A stretch of 64,000 nucleotides of DNA from CBDBIK01 sp965206145 (GTDB lineage Bacteria; Pseudomonadota; Alphaproteobacteria; TMED109). The stretch spans positions 613,417 to 677,416 of the forward strand of contig CBDBIK010000005.1 of NCBI GenBank assembly GCA_965206145.1. The letters run 5' to 3'. The translations under genes were made by a program, and so were the position numbers. Below the pieces are notes generated by a model. The model saw only the letters and a list, made by a program, of their open reading frames with translations. It searched no databases and was not told the DNA's origin. Of the stretch, positions 24,860 to 35,480 are shown piece by piece. Numbering within the stretch: position 1 is the first letter of the stretch; each line of letters starts with the position of its first letter.

Positions 24860-25855
24860 CTAACCGGTAACGAGATTTTGCAGGGGCTCGCCCCGCTGCA
24901 GACGAAAAATGTTATCGGCGATCACTTCGAATCGTCTCCTAAGCATTGCAGCACTCCAGGCCGAGATGTGTGGGGTCATTCGCACGTTGGGAAGGGCTGC
25001 AAAATTGTGACGGGAAGGTGCTACGTCGTTTTCTCCAAGTGCGGGATAGCAGTACCAGACGTCGATCGCCGCACCCCCAATGATGCCGTTTGCAAGAGCT
25101 GCATGCAGGTCATCCTCATTGATTACCGCTCCCCGTCCGACGTTGATGACCATCGCTGTCCCCTTCATACGAGCAAGAACGGCAGCATCCACGAGGTCTT
25201 GCGTCTCTGATGTGAGGGGGCAGGCGGCGACCAGATAATCGAGAGAGGCCACTGCCTCGTGGATTTTTTCCGCACTGACGGCGGAGGCGAGCGGAGGGTC
25301 TTTGCGCGGTGTGCGAGTGATGGCGTGGACTTTCATGCCGAATGCCGCCGCCCGGGGCGCGAGTGCCCTGCCGATCCTGCCGTAGCCAAGGATGCCCAGC
25401 ACCTTGCCTGCCAGCTCGCCGCGCAGGTTTCCACCACCGAACAGGCTGTCGGACCAGTCGCCCTTACGAAAGCGATTCTCAATCCCGGAGAGTCCTTTCT
25501 CGTGCTCCAGCATCGCCAGCATGCAGTACTCGGCAATGGGAACCTCGTGCTCGTAGGCGTTGCAGACGGCGCATCCTTGCGGGAGTGCGTCCATGTCCAC
25601 GTTGTCGGTTCCCGCACCGGGAAGGTGAAGGAGCCGGAGGCGGGGAGCCGGGGGCGAATCCTTGGTCCATCTCATCGCGATGAGAACGTCCGCTTCGGCC
25701 ACCGCATCGACGAAGACGCCCGCATCTGTGCCGGTGCAGATGAGCGGTGCGTTCTTCATGCCGCGCTTGCCAAGTGCCTCGGTAAGAAGCCGCGCGTATT
25801 GCGTGTCCATCAGGCCTGGAACGACGATGCGTCCGGGCGGAGGGGGTGCCGTCAA
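24860..25855 (-). CDS. D-2-hydroxyacid dehydrogenase family protein (atypical active site)
   Basis: NAD-dependent dehydrogenase fold of 331 residues. The Rossmann motif is VLGILGYGRIGRALAPRA. The catalytic Arg is in VINVGRGAVINEDDL and the catalytic His in NVRMTPHISAWS. Where the family's catalytic Glu should be, 29 residues after the Arg (usually DVFEPEP), the protein reads AIDVWYCYP, with tyrosine at that position. Such WY-x-YP members form a separate subgroup of unknown substrate. The start is a TTG overlapping the dapB stop by four bases, so it is translated with dapB. The substrate cannot be inferred. Confidence 0.82.
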   Translation of the reverse strand: MTAPPPPGRIVVPGLMDTQYARLLTEALGKRGMKNAPLICTGTDAGVFVDAVAEADVLIAMRWTKDSPPAPRLRLLHLPGAGTDNVDMDALPQGCAVCNAYEHEVPIAEYCMLAMLEHEKGLSGIENRFRKGDWSDSLFGGGNLRGELAGKVLGILGYGRIGRALAPRAAAFGMKVHAITRTPRKDPPLASAVSAEKIHEAVASLDYLVAACPLTSETQDLVDAAVLARMKGTAMVINVGRGAVINEDDLHAALANGIIGGAAIDVWYCYPALGENDVAPSRHNFAALPNVRMTPHISAWSAAMLRRRFEVIADNIFRLQRGEPLQNLVTG

Positions 25856-26667
25856 CGAGGAAGCCCGAGTACGTCAGCCATGCTGTGGAATCCGTTTTCG
25901 CGGTCGGCCGCCCAAATCGCCGCACGCACGGCACCGCGGGCGAAGATCTTCCTGTCGGTTGCGCGATGCGCGAGTTCGAGACGCTCGCCGGCACCTGCGA
26001 TCACCACAGAATGGTCTCCCACGACATCGCCGCCTCGCAACGTGGCGTAGCCGATGGTGCTCGGCTTGCGTGGGCCGATGTCCCCGTTGCGGACTCGTAC
26101 TGCATTCTCGTCTGGGTCAATTCCACGGGCCTCGGCGGCGGTGCGCCCCAATGCAAGCGCGGTTCCTGAAGGAGCGTCGCGTTTGTCCCGGTGGTGCATT
26201 TCGATGATTTCGATATCCCAGGTGGAATCCAGCGCTCTCGCCGCGTTCCGGACAAGGTGCAACAACAGGTTCACGCCCACGCTCATGTTTGCGGCCCACA
26301 CTACGGGGATTTTTTCGGCAGCAGTCTTCAGGGCTGCCATCTGCTCCTCACTGAGGCCGGTCGTGCCGGTAACGAATGCAGCACCCTTCTCAGCCGCTGC
26401 TGCTGCCCGTGCTGCGGTCGCTTCTGGGGTGGTGAAGTCGATGACGACGTTGCAGCTCCCGAGGAACGTGGCTTCATCGACGCCAATGAAAATTCCTGCA
26501 TGTGCAAGGCCTGCAACCCGGTTGGCATCCTTGCCCAAGGCCTTGTGTCCTCGCGCTTCAAGAGCAGCACCAAGATTGCAGGAATCCTCCTCGGCGATCG
26601 CACGGACCAACGCCACTCCCATACGACCTGCTGCGCCAGCAATTCCGATGCGAATACTCTTACTCAT
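25852..26667 (-). CDS. dapB: 4-hydroxy-tetrahydrodipicolinate reductase
   Basis: NAD(P)H-dependent enzyme of the lysine/diaminopimelate pathway, 271 residues. The nucleotide-binding motif is IGIAGAAGRMGVALVRAI. The catalytic and substrate-binding stretch is IIEMHHRDKRDAPSGTALAL, with the paired His, Lys and the DAPSGT loop. VTGTTGLSEEQ and AANMSVGVNLL are further family marks. The ATG overlaps the dnaJ stop (ATGA), so it is coupled to the heat-shock genes, an arrangement seen in other alphaproteobacteria. Confidence 0.95.
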   Translation of the reverse strand: MSKSIRIGIAGAAGRMGVALVRAIAEEDSCNLGAALEARGHKALGKDANRVAGLAHAGIFIGVDEATFLGSCNVVIDFTTPEATAARAAAAAEKGAAFVTGTTGLSEEQMAALKTAAEKIPVVWAANMSVGVNLLLHLVRNAARALDSTWDIEIIEMHHRDKRDAPSGTALALGRTAAEARGIDPDENAVRVRNGDIGPRKPSTIGYATLRGGDVVGDHSVVIAGAGERLELAHRATDRKIFARGAVRAAIWAADRENGFHSMADVLGLPR

Positions 26668-27779
26668 GAGGTTGTTTTCCCTTCGGTACGCTCGCGGAAC
26701 TGTTTTGCTGCCGGATAGTTCGAATCTGACGTGCTCTCGGAGAAGGCGTTCAACAGTTTTTTCTGTTTCGTATCAAGCCCCTCGGGAACCTCGGTTTCAA
26801 TTTGGACGTAAAGATCTCCGTGCCCGGAACGTTGGAGACGGGGCATACCCTTGCCACGGAGGCGGAAGCGATGTCCTGATTGCACACCAGCAGGAATCGA
26901 GAGCTTTACTTTGCCGCCGCCGATAGCAGGCACGACGAGTTCATCGCCCAGCGCGGCCTGTTCAAACGGGATCGGGACGACTATGTGGAGATCGGCACCA
27001 TCCCGGACGTACAGGGGATGTTCGTGCACTTCCATGAACACGTAGAGATCTCCAGGGCGGGTTCCCCGGGGCCCCACCTCTCCTTCACCGGCAAGCCGAA
27101 TGCGCGTTCCGTCATCGACGCCCGGAGGAATGCGCACCGCAACGGAGCGCTGTTTCTCCCTCCTGCCATCGCCTCGACACGAGGGACAGGGATCTTCAAT
27201 CACTTGGCCTTCGCCTCCGCAGGCCGGACAAGTCTGCTGGAAGATCATCATGCCGCTCCGAACCGAACTGTGGCCACTTCCCCCGCACGCACCACATGCC
27301 GCAAGTCCGCCTTCGTCGCGTGAGCCTGAACCACTGCAGGATTCGCATGGCGCAAGCGTGCTGTAGCGGATAGTGCGCTCGATTCCGCTGTACGCCTCCT
27401 TGAGGTCAACGGCGAGCGTATAACGAAGGTCGCCACCACGAGAAGATCGGCGGCGGCCCCCCGTGCGACCACCCATGAAGTTGCCGAAAAGATCATCGAA
27501 GATGCTTCCCAGATCCTCGAAACCTCCGTTCCGAGCACCGCCGGCAGAGCGGAACCCTTCCTCGAAGGCGGCGTGGCCCATGGAGTCGTAGGCACTGCGA
27601 CGTTCAGGATCCTTGAGTACCTCGTGGGCGCGGTTGGCTTCCTTGAACTTTTGTTCGGCATCGGCATCGCCGGGATTGCGATCCGGATGATGCTCCTTGG
27701 CCAGCACCCGGTAGGCCTTTTTTATGTCGCGTTCAGAGGCGTCGCGGGGAATTCCGAGCACTTCGTAGAAGTCACGCAT
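26664..27779 (-). CDS. dnaJ: Chaperone DnaJ
   Basis: Type I J-protein of 371 residues, co-chaperone of DnaK. The J domain has the HPD motif in KEHHPDRNPGD. A Gly/Phe-rich linker (about 75-125) with FDDLFGNFMGG follows. The zinc region holds four CxxCxGxG-type repeats (CESCSGSG, CGACGGSG, CPACGGEG, CPSCRGDG). The C-terminal substrate-binding domains include GDLYVFMEVHEHPLYVRDG and the end QFRERTEG. It follows dnaK by 62 bases. Confidence 0.97.
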   Translation of the reverse strand: MRDFYEVLGIPRDASERDIKKAYRVLAKEHHPDRNPGDADAEQKFKEANRAHEVLKDPERRSAYDSMGHAAFEEGFRSAGGARNGGFEDLGSIFDDLFGNFMGGRTGGRRRSSRGGDLRYTLAVDLKEAYSGIERTIRYSTLAPCESCSGSGSRDEGGLAACGACGGSGHSSVRSGMMIFQQTCPACGGEGQVIEDPCPSCRGDGRREKQRSVAVRIPPGVDDGTRIRLAGEGEVGPRGTRPGDLYVFMEVHEHPLYVRDGADLHIVVPIPFEQAALGDELVVPAIGGGKVKLSIPAGVQSGHRFRLRGKGMPRLQRSGHGDLYVQIETEVPEGLDTKQKKLLNAFSESTSDSNYPAAKQFRERTEGKTTS

Positions 27780-27841
27780 CTCAACCCTCGTCCGTTAGAG
27801 TCCGGTAATGGCCCTGTCCTGGGCAAGTACGGCCGTCGCTG

Positions 27842-29803
<1,962 letters not shown>

Positions 29804-29874
29804 TCGGTATCCCTCCTCTGACTTTCCCGTCCGGCGCGATTTTCGTGCCTTTCTTCCCCAGAAAGTCTTAACTC

Positions 29875-29904
29875 TATATGGGAACGCCCCGTTTCATGCG
29901 CAAG
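29875..29904 (-). promoter_or_regulatory. Sigma-32-like heat-shock promoter of dnaK
   Basis: On the minus strand CTTGCG, a 16-base spacer, then CCCATATA, against the RpoH consensus CTTGAA-N13-17-CCCATNTA. The start codon is about 70 bases downstream. No CIRCE repeat (TTAGCACTC-N9-GAGTGCTAA) was seen here or upstream of hrcA or grpE. Confidence 0.6.
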
Positions 29905-30372
29905 CGGGTCCTGATTGGGCGGGCGAGAGAGCCTGAGAGAGCAGCGTTTCGCCGTTTCTCCCGCACAATAAGGACCTATCGAAAACTGGAATCAAGGGAC
30001 AGGGACAAACCAGCCAACGACGCGATCGTCAGAGTCTAGAACTCCAACAAGTTAATCAAATCAGTGCGTTGGGCGCTTTCCGCAAGGTGGAGATCGTTGA
30101 AAATTATATGCGTTCTTCTCCGTTAATCCGTCGCACGAAGCAGAAACAGTGGCAGTGGGCACCGGGGAAACTGGTAGGGACAGGTGGAAACCTGTCCCTG
30201 TGGTTCGTGTCGCTCAGTGAAATCAGAGTCAATCCCATCAAACAATCGAGCGCACATTCACGGTCGAATTTCATCCCATCGCCCTGGTATCTGACCGAAT
30301 GTTCTCCAAAGAGTTTGTCTTCTGCGCGTAAGCCCTGCTGCGAGAACAGTCGAGAGGGGCCTGATCCGTGCG
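29905..30372. other. Intergenic region between dnaK promoter and the grpE operon end
   Basis: About 470 bases without a convincing gene. It contains an inverted repeat at 30176-30199 (10-bp arms AGGGACAGGT, loop GGAA). The same word GGGACAGG appears at about 29998, and a related CAGCACCTGTCC palindrome lies before emrA near 48610. The hairpin lacks a T run on either strand. Confidence 0.45.
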
Positions 30373-31341
30373 TCAGGAAACCGAGAGCGTGGCGTTCTTG
30401 ATTTCCCTTCCCAACACATCCGCAAGTGCATCGCTGATTTCCGAGGACAGGGTCGCATCTCCGTCCGGGTTGATGAAGGTCGCGTTTAGTGCAATCAGAG
30501 CGTCGTTTGTGAACAGGAACCGATTCCAGAACCGCTCCCGGACCGGGGGATCGTTGCCGTCGTCGCGGCGATGGCAGGAGAGCATGTATTCCCCTTCCGC
30601 ACCGCTCATGATGCTGATGTCCTCAGCCCCCTTCTGCTCGGCGATTGCCTGTATGAGCTGCACTGCTCGCTCCTGGTCGGGAGGTGTCGAAGAAAGAGGC
30701 GTGATGTTTCCCTCCAGCACGAGAAAGGCTCCCGGGGCCTCAGTACTTTCGAGAACGAGTGAACGTTCGCTCTCCCCAGGAACTCGCTTCCAGTCTGCGG
30801 GCAGCTTGAGCGAGATCCCCTCCCAGGGAGTCTCGGGCTGAAGTCGCATTGCCTGCGCACAAGCCTTGGCACTCGCCTCGCGGTCGATGGCAAGGACACC
30901 GTCTGAAAAACAGACTCTCGTCGAGACGTTTCCGATCTCCTCGATCGCCGTGTCAAGCATGTCCCGTGCCTCCTCGGTGGCTGGAAACGAGAGTGCAAAA
31001 GTGACGATTCGCAGATAGTTCGGAGAAAGTGCCGCCGCCCGTCGCCAAACTCGTACCTCCTCGTTGCCATCGAGAACCGCCTGATAGGCGAGGCTCCACC
31101 CCGAAACCGCATTGCCCTCTACCGCAACGCCGGTCTCCTTTCCCCGCAGGAGGGTCGCTACATTGCCCGAGGCCAGTGCCTGCGGATCCTCGACGGATAT
31201 GAGCGAGATGCCAAGCACCGGATAATCCCCGGTGGGAAAGCGTACCGACGCCGAATCCCGTCCCGCTGTCTCAATCCGCCAAGTGCCGGGAAGATTGAGT
31301 TCTAGGGCACCATCGCCAAGCAGGAACGGTTCCTGCTTCAC
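30373..31341 (-). CDS. Unknown protein coupled to grpE
   Basis: Protein of 322 residues that I do not recognise. It seems to hold two similar halves: LELNLPGTWRIETA near the N-terminus and ISLKLPADWKRVPGES near residue 175, each followed by beta-strand-rich sequence and a helix. This looks like a tandem duplication of a roughly 150-residue domain, like stress-response domains that open with a 'PxxW' strand. No signal peptide or membrane segment is seen, so it is probably cytosolic. Its ATG overlaps the grpE stop (ATGA), so it is translated with grpE. Its place between grpE and dnaK suggests a role in the heat-shock response. Confidence 0.8.
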   Translation of the reverse strand: MKQEPFLLGDGALELNLPGTWRIETAGRDSASVRFPTGDYPVLGISLISVEDPQALASGNVATLLRGKETGVAVEGNAVSGWSLAYQAVLDGNEEVRVWRRAAALSPNYLRIVTFALSFPATEEARDMLDTAIEEIGNVSTRVCFSDGVLAIDREASAKACAQAMRLQPETPWEGISLKLPADWKRVPGESERSLVLESTEAPGAFLVLEGNITPLSSTPPDQERAVQLIQAIAEQKGAEDISIMSGAEGEYMLSCHRRDDGNDPPVRERFWNRFLFTNDALIALNATFINPDGDATLSSEISDALADVLGREIKNATLSVS

Positions 31342-32069
31342 TCGTCCGCACCTTCGCCGGTGGTCCCGCTTTCCCTCTCTTCTTCCTGGATGGTCTTGTC
31401 GGCTTTGATTCCTGTAGAGGCCTCGGTGCTCGCAGCGGCGGCTTTTTGCTCCTTTGCTCCCGCGTCGGCAGGGGCCTTTGCCACCACCACCGCGGCGGGC
31501 CGGAGCAGACGGCCTTGGAGCATGTAGCCGGCCGAGTACGCCTCTGCCACGCTTCCGGCGGGCACGTCGTCGCGCTCAATCTGCTGCATCGCCTGGTGAC
31601 GGTCGGGATCGAACGGATCCCCGGGTGCAGGACTTAAACGCTCGATGCCGTGGCGACGAAGCGTGGACATGAGCTCGTGGAGGGTAATTTCTACTCCTTT
31701 GCGGAGGGCGGTAGCGGCATCCTCGTTCTTGCCAGGTCCTTCGGCGAGCGCGCGCTCGAGACTGTCGACCACGCCCAGAAGGTCACGGGCAAGGGCGCTC
31801 GCCCCGTACTTCGCCTTGTCCGCCAGCTCTCGTTCAGCTCGCTTGCGTGTGTTTTCGGCCTCGGCGAGCGCCCGCAAAGCCCGATCTTTTTCCTCGACGA
31901 GCAGGGCCTCAAGTCTCTCCACCGGATCCTCCTCCGGCGGCGGTGTGTCCGCGATTGTGTCGACAGGGCTTTCGTTCGGTGCAGGCTCCAGTTCGGAAAC
32001 CTCAGGCGCACCTTTCGGTGCAGGGCCTGTTTCTTCCTCCACCGGTTTTCGCTCTTCTTCCTCGCTCAT
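31338..32069 (-). CDS. grpE: Nucleotide exchange factor GrpE
   Basis: DnaK exchange factor of 243 residues. A long acidic N-terminal tail precedes the coiled coil (RLEALLVEEKDRALRALAEA, NTRKRAERELADKAKYGAS). The family signature is DSLERALAEGPGK and, in the beta-domain, DRHQAMQQIERDDVPAGSVA and EAYSAGYMLQGRLLRPAAVV. An extra Ala/Glu-rich C-terminal tail of about 45 residues is longer than usual. It lies 94 bases after hrcA on the same strand. Confidence 0.95.
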   Translation of the reverse strand: MSEEEERKPVEEETGPAPKGAPEVSELEPAPNESPVDTIADTPPPEEDPVERLEALLVEEKDRALRALAEAENTRKRAERELADKAKYGASALARDLLGVVDSLERALAEGPGKNEDAATALRKGVEITLHELMSTLRRHGIERLSPAPGDPFDPDRHQAMQQIERDDVPAGSVAEAYSAGYMLQGRLLRPAAVVVAKAPADAGAKEQKAAAASTEASTGIKADKTIQEEERESGTTGEGADE

Positions 32070-32163
32070 CTACGCCCTCCTTACTCCGCACGCACGTCCG
32101 ACACCGACGAAAATGGGGACCGTCCTCCGTTTTCGCAACTCGCATGTCTGATTTATCTGAATC

Positions 32164-33228
32164 TCATCCGAGAAGACGACCCACGGAGCGGGCGGTGTAA
32201 TCCACCATCGGGATGATCCGGGCGTAGTTGAGGCGCGTAGGCCCAATGACCCCAATCACGCCCAACGTACTTGATGCCTTCCCCTCGTCCCCACGGGCGA
32301 GCGGGGCGAGGATTATCGCACTGCCGGAGCTGTCGAAGAGCTGATTTTCGGAGCCGATGAACACATGCACACCCGAGCCCGACAGCGTTGAATCAAGGAT
32401 GCCGCGGATTGAGCGGTTGCGTTCGATTTCCTCGAACAACCGCCGCGTGCGCTCCACGTCCTCGAATTCCATCGTCCCGTTGAACAGGCGGGCACGGCCG
32501 GTCAGGATCAGCGGGGCGTCGTCCTCGTCGGAGCGGACGGCGAGTCCCGCTTTCACGATCTTTTCCACCCCGGCATCGAGTTCCGCACGGATGCTATCGA
32601 TGTCGGTCTCCACTTCCGCCTTCGCCTCTTCCAAGGTGCGGCCGACAAAGCGATGGTTGAGGTAATTCGACGCCTCGATGAGTGAGTGAGCCGGAAGTCC
32701 AGGCGGCAGATCGATCAGGCGATTCTCCACGAAATCGCGAACATCGACGATGACCACAAGAGCGCGCATCGGATCGAGTCGGACAAACTCGATGTGCTTG
32801 ACCTCTCTGCGTTCGGTCACCGGCGCAAAGACAAGGGATGCGCACTGGGCAAGTCCTGACAACCCCTCGCTCACCTCGCGCAGTACCTCGCGCAGGTTGC
32901 GGCCGGCACCTGCGCACAGGGCTTCGATTTGCTCCCGTTCGTGTTCGTGTACCTCTCCCACCTCGAGAAAACCGTCAATGAAAAGGCGGAGTCCGCGCTC
33001 GGTCGGAAGCCGGCCGGCCGAGACATGCGGCGAGCAGAGCAGACCCAAATCCTCAAGGTCTGCCATGGTATTTCGCACCGTCGCCGGTGCCAGCGAGGCA
33101 TCCATCGCCCGCGAGATGGTGCGCGAGCCCACGGGCTGACCGTCCCGAAGATAACTTTCCACCACCTGACGGAAAATCTCCTGGGAACGCTCGTCGATTT
33201 CGCGAAGCGGGTCAATGGGTACGTTCAT
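32164..33228 (-). CDS. hrcA: Heat-inducible transcription repressor HrcA
   Basis: Repressor of chaperone genes, 354 residues. The N-terminal winged helix has YLRDGQPVGSRTISR and ATVRNTMADLEDLGLL followed by HVSAGRLPTERGLRLFID. The GAF-like C-terminal part has GTMEFEDVERTRRLFEEI, VFIGSENQLF and GVIGVIGPTRLNYARIIPMV. I chose the ATG at 33228, with AAGGTG upstream. HrcA normally binds CIRCE; no CIRCE is visible in this window, so its targets (probably groESL) lie elsewhere. Confidence 0.95.
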   Translation of the reverse strand: MNVPIDPLREIDERSQEIFRQVVESYLRDGQPVGSRTISRAMDASLAPATVRNTMADLEDLGLLCSPHVSAGRLPTERGLRLFIDGFLEVGEVHEHEREQIEALCAGAGRNLREVLREVSEGLSGLAQCASLVFAPVTERREVKHIEFVRLDPMRALVVIVDVRDFVENRLIDLPPGLPAHSLIEASNYLNHRFVGRTLEEAKAEVETDIDSIRAELDAGVEKIVKAGLAVRSDEDDAPLILTGRARLFNGTMEFEDVERTRRLFEEIERNRSIRGILDSTLSGSGVHVFIGSENQLFDSSGSAIILAPLARGDEGKASSTLGVIGVIGPTRLNYARIIPMVDYTARSVGRLLG

Positions 33229-33649
33229 GAACACCTTCGTCGTGGTCTGGGCCCGTTTGTCTTCTATCCGGGAACTTAGAATATCTAGGAACTTGGAACT
33301 TGCCGCCCGTGAGGTCAATGCGAGCTCGCTGAGGTTGTGATCCCCGCACGCGAAGAAGCATAAAGAGGTGTTAGCAACGGAAATTGTGTACTTAAGTGCT
33401 TAAATCCATGGAAGCGATTGATATACAAGGCAAGAAGAGGAAATGATCCCATCACCATTCCCTATGGCGTGAAAATCAGAGAGGGTCACCTCGTAGTTTC
33501 TCAAAATTGGCCGAATGAAACGCCAGAGACGAGGTGGAAATCCTTATCCGGACGGCATTCCCAGGCGGATGGCAAGGAATTTTCTAACGCAAAACAGGGA
33601 CTGCGCTGGACATGTCCAGTAGCGCGTACACTCTACCATTCAGGAGATT
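33229..33649. other. Intergenic region between hrcA and the methyltransferase
   Basis: About 420 bases, no convincing gene. GGAACTT occurs three times (33271, 33288, 33295), 40-75 bases ahead of hrcA. No CIRCE was found. Confidence 0.4.
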
Positions 33650-34204
33650 ATGAAAAACGAGAACCAGGTTATCGTAGATCAAGAAAAGACTAAGGTGGAG
33701 CATCCCTCGGCCTGGATCGTGCGGCACGGCAAACGTGTTTCTCCTGGTGCGCGCGTGCTCGACGTGGCCTGTGGTACGGGCCGTCATCTTCGGTATTTCT
33801 TTGAAAAAGACTGTCGTGTCACTGGAATCGACATTGACATCTCAAAAGTGTCAGCCATCAAAAACACGGATGCAATACTCATCAAGCACGACCTTGAGGA
33901 CGGCAACCCACCACCCTTTGGAGAAAACGAATTCGATGTCGTTGTAGTGACCCGCTACCTGCACCGTCCCCTATTTCCTGCCATCGTGAGTGCGGTCGCG
34001 CCTGGAGGGATTCTCCTTTACGAGACCTTCGCTGTCGGCCACGAGAAATTTGGCAAACCGCGAAGGCCTGAGTTTTTGCTGCGCTCCGGCGAACTCCGGG
34101 AAGTCGTCCGAGGCAAGTTGCGCGTGATCGATTTCGAGGAAACAGAAATCGGGACGACTGCTCCGGCTCGTCTGCAACGGATCGCCGCCATCCGGGAGTC
34201 CTAG
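33650..34204 (+). CDS. SAM-dependent methyltransferase (class I)
   Basis: Small methyltransferase of 184 residues, similar in layout to TehB-type enzymes. The SAM motif is ARVLDVACGTGRHLRYFFE, then VTGIDIDISKVSAIK (acidic motif II), LIKHDLEDGN, and FDVVVVTRYLHRPLFPAIVS, followed by GGILLYETFAVGHEKFG. The ATG follows AGGAG at seven bases. Its codons are less GC-rich than those of its neighbours. The substrate is unknown. It precedes the aminotransferase by 46 bases. Confidence 0.82.
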   Translation: MKNENQVIVDQEKTKVEHPSAWIVRHGKRVSPGARVLDVACGTGRHLRYFFEKDCRVTGIDIDISKVSAIKNTDAILIKHDLEDGNPPPFGENEFDVVVVTRYLHRPLFPAIVSAVAPGGILLYETFAVGHEKFGKPRRPEFLLRSGELREVVRGKLRVIDFEETEIGTTAPARLQRIAAIRES

Positions 34205-34250
34205 GATCTGTTGGAAATTCCTGCTCGCGAACCTACCCTCGGACCACTCG

Positions 34251-35435
34251 ATGCCTGCTCCTGCGAATCCCCGTCTCGCGCTTCTCGACGACTATCCCTT
34301 TCGCCGTCTGGACCGACTCCTTGGCCCACCTCCGGCGAACCTGAGGCCCGTAGTAATGTCGATCGGCGAGCCTCAGCACGAACCTCCCACCTTGATCGCC
34401 GAAATCCTTACCCGCAACGCGGACGGTTGGGGCCGCTATCCGCCCACGCGGGGAACTGACGATTTCCGAAAAGCCTGCGCCTCATGGTTGACGGGGCGTT
34501 TCTCGCTGCCCCAGGACATGGTTGATCCTGGACACCACGTCCTTCCCGTGGCCGGAACCCGCGAAGGCCTGTTCGCAATCGCGTTGGCGACAATGCCCGA
34601 AAAACAAAGCGGCAGGTCACCGCTCGTACTGATTCCGGACCCCTTTTACCAGGTCTATCGAGGTGCCGCGATCATGGCCGGTGCTGAGCCGTATTTTCTT
34701 CCGGCTACACGCAGGACCGGATTCCTTCCCGATCTGGACGCTTTGGATGCGAAGGATCTCAGCCGCATCAAGCTTGTTTACCTATGTTCTCCCGCAAATC
34801 CCCAGGGAGCCGTCGCGGATCTCACCTATCTCTCCCGCCTAGTCGAAATCGTGCGCACGCATGACGCACTCTTGGTTGTAGATGAATGCTACTCGGAGAT
34901 CTACGACGCAACTCCCCCGCCCGGCGTCCTGGAGGCCTGCCGAGAAAGCGGCGGCGGCCTGGAAAATGTTCTTGCCTTTCATTCGCTCTCGAAGCGCTCA
35001 AGCGTGCCAGGTCTTCGCTCGGGGTTCGTTGCAGGCGATGCTGCCGTGCTTGAGGTTTTCCTCGGCATGCGCACCTACGGTGGTGGGCAGCAGCCATTGC
35101 CCGTGCAGGCTGTAGCTGCAGCTCTGTGGCGGGATGAGACCCACGTGGAAAAAAGCCGCGACCTGTATCGGGAGAAATTCGACGCCGCCGAGGAAATCTT
35201 GGGCGGCCGTTTCTGTTTCTACCGCCCCGCAGGAGGATTTTTCCTGTGGCTCGACGTGGGCAACGGCGAACAAGCGGCACAAACGTTATGGCAGCAGGCC
35301 GGGGTCCGGGTCATGCCTGGCTCCTACCTTGCAAGTTCCAAGGATGGTGACGCTGAACGTCACGTCCGGGTAGCACTGACCCCGAATATCGAGGAAACGC
35401 GCGAAGGCCTTCGGCGAATCGCCAGCACGCTCTAG
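34251..35435 (+). CDS. Class I/II aminotransferase, probably succinyldiaminopimelate aminotransferase
   Basis: PLP-dependent enzyme of 394 residues, fold type I. Marks: VVMSIGEPQHEPPTLIAEIL, GRYPPTRGTDDFRKACASWL, KLVYLCSPANPQGAVADL, LLVVDECYSEIYD, and the PLP lysine in AFHSLSKRSSVPGLRSGFV. The SLSKRSNxPGxRSGF pattern and overall length are those of DapC-like succinyldiaminopimelate aminotransferases of alphaproteobacteria, which would fit with dapB elsewhere in the window. Substrate assignment is by family only. Confidence 0.85.
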   Translation: MPAPANPRLALLDDYPFRRLDRLLGPPPANLRPVVMSIGEPQHEPPTLIAEILTRNADGWGRYPPTRGTDDFRKACASWLTGRFSLPQDMVDPGHHVLPVAGTREGLFAIALATMPEKQSGRSPLVLIPDPFYQVYRGAAIMAGAEPYFLPATRRTGFLPDLDALDAKDLSRIKLVYLCSPANPQGAVADLTYLSRLVEIVRTHDALLVVDECYSEIYDATPPPGVLEACRESGGGLENVLAFHSLSKRSSVPGLRSGFVAGDAAVLEVFLGMRTYGGGQQPLPVQAVAAALWRDETHVEKSRDLYREKFDAAEEILGGRFCFYRPAGGFFLWLDVGNGEQAAQTLWQQAGVRVMPGSYLASSKDGDAERHVRVALTPNIEETREGLRRIASTL

Positions 35436-35480
35436 GAATCTTCTTGCCGTGTATCCTGAATCCTGCGCATCGGACATGAA

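Noticed and set aside
30069..30401. 110-residue plus-strand gene in the dnaK upstream region
   Set aside because: It spans a hairpin, runs into the unknown gene on the other strand and has no recognisable features.
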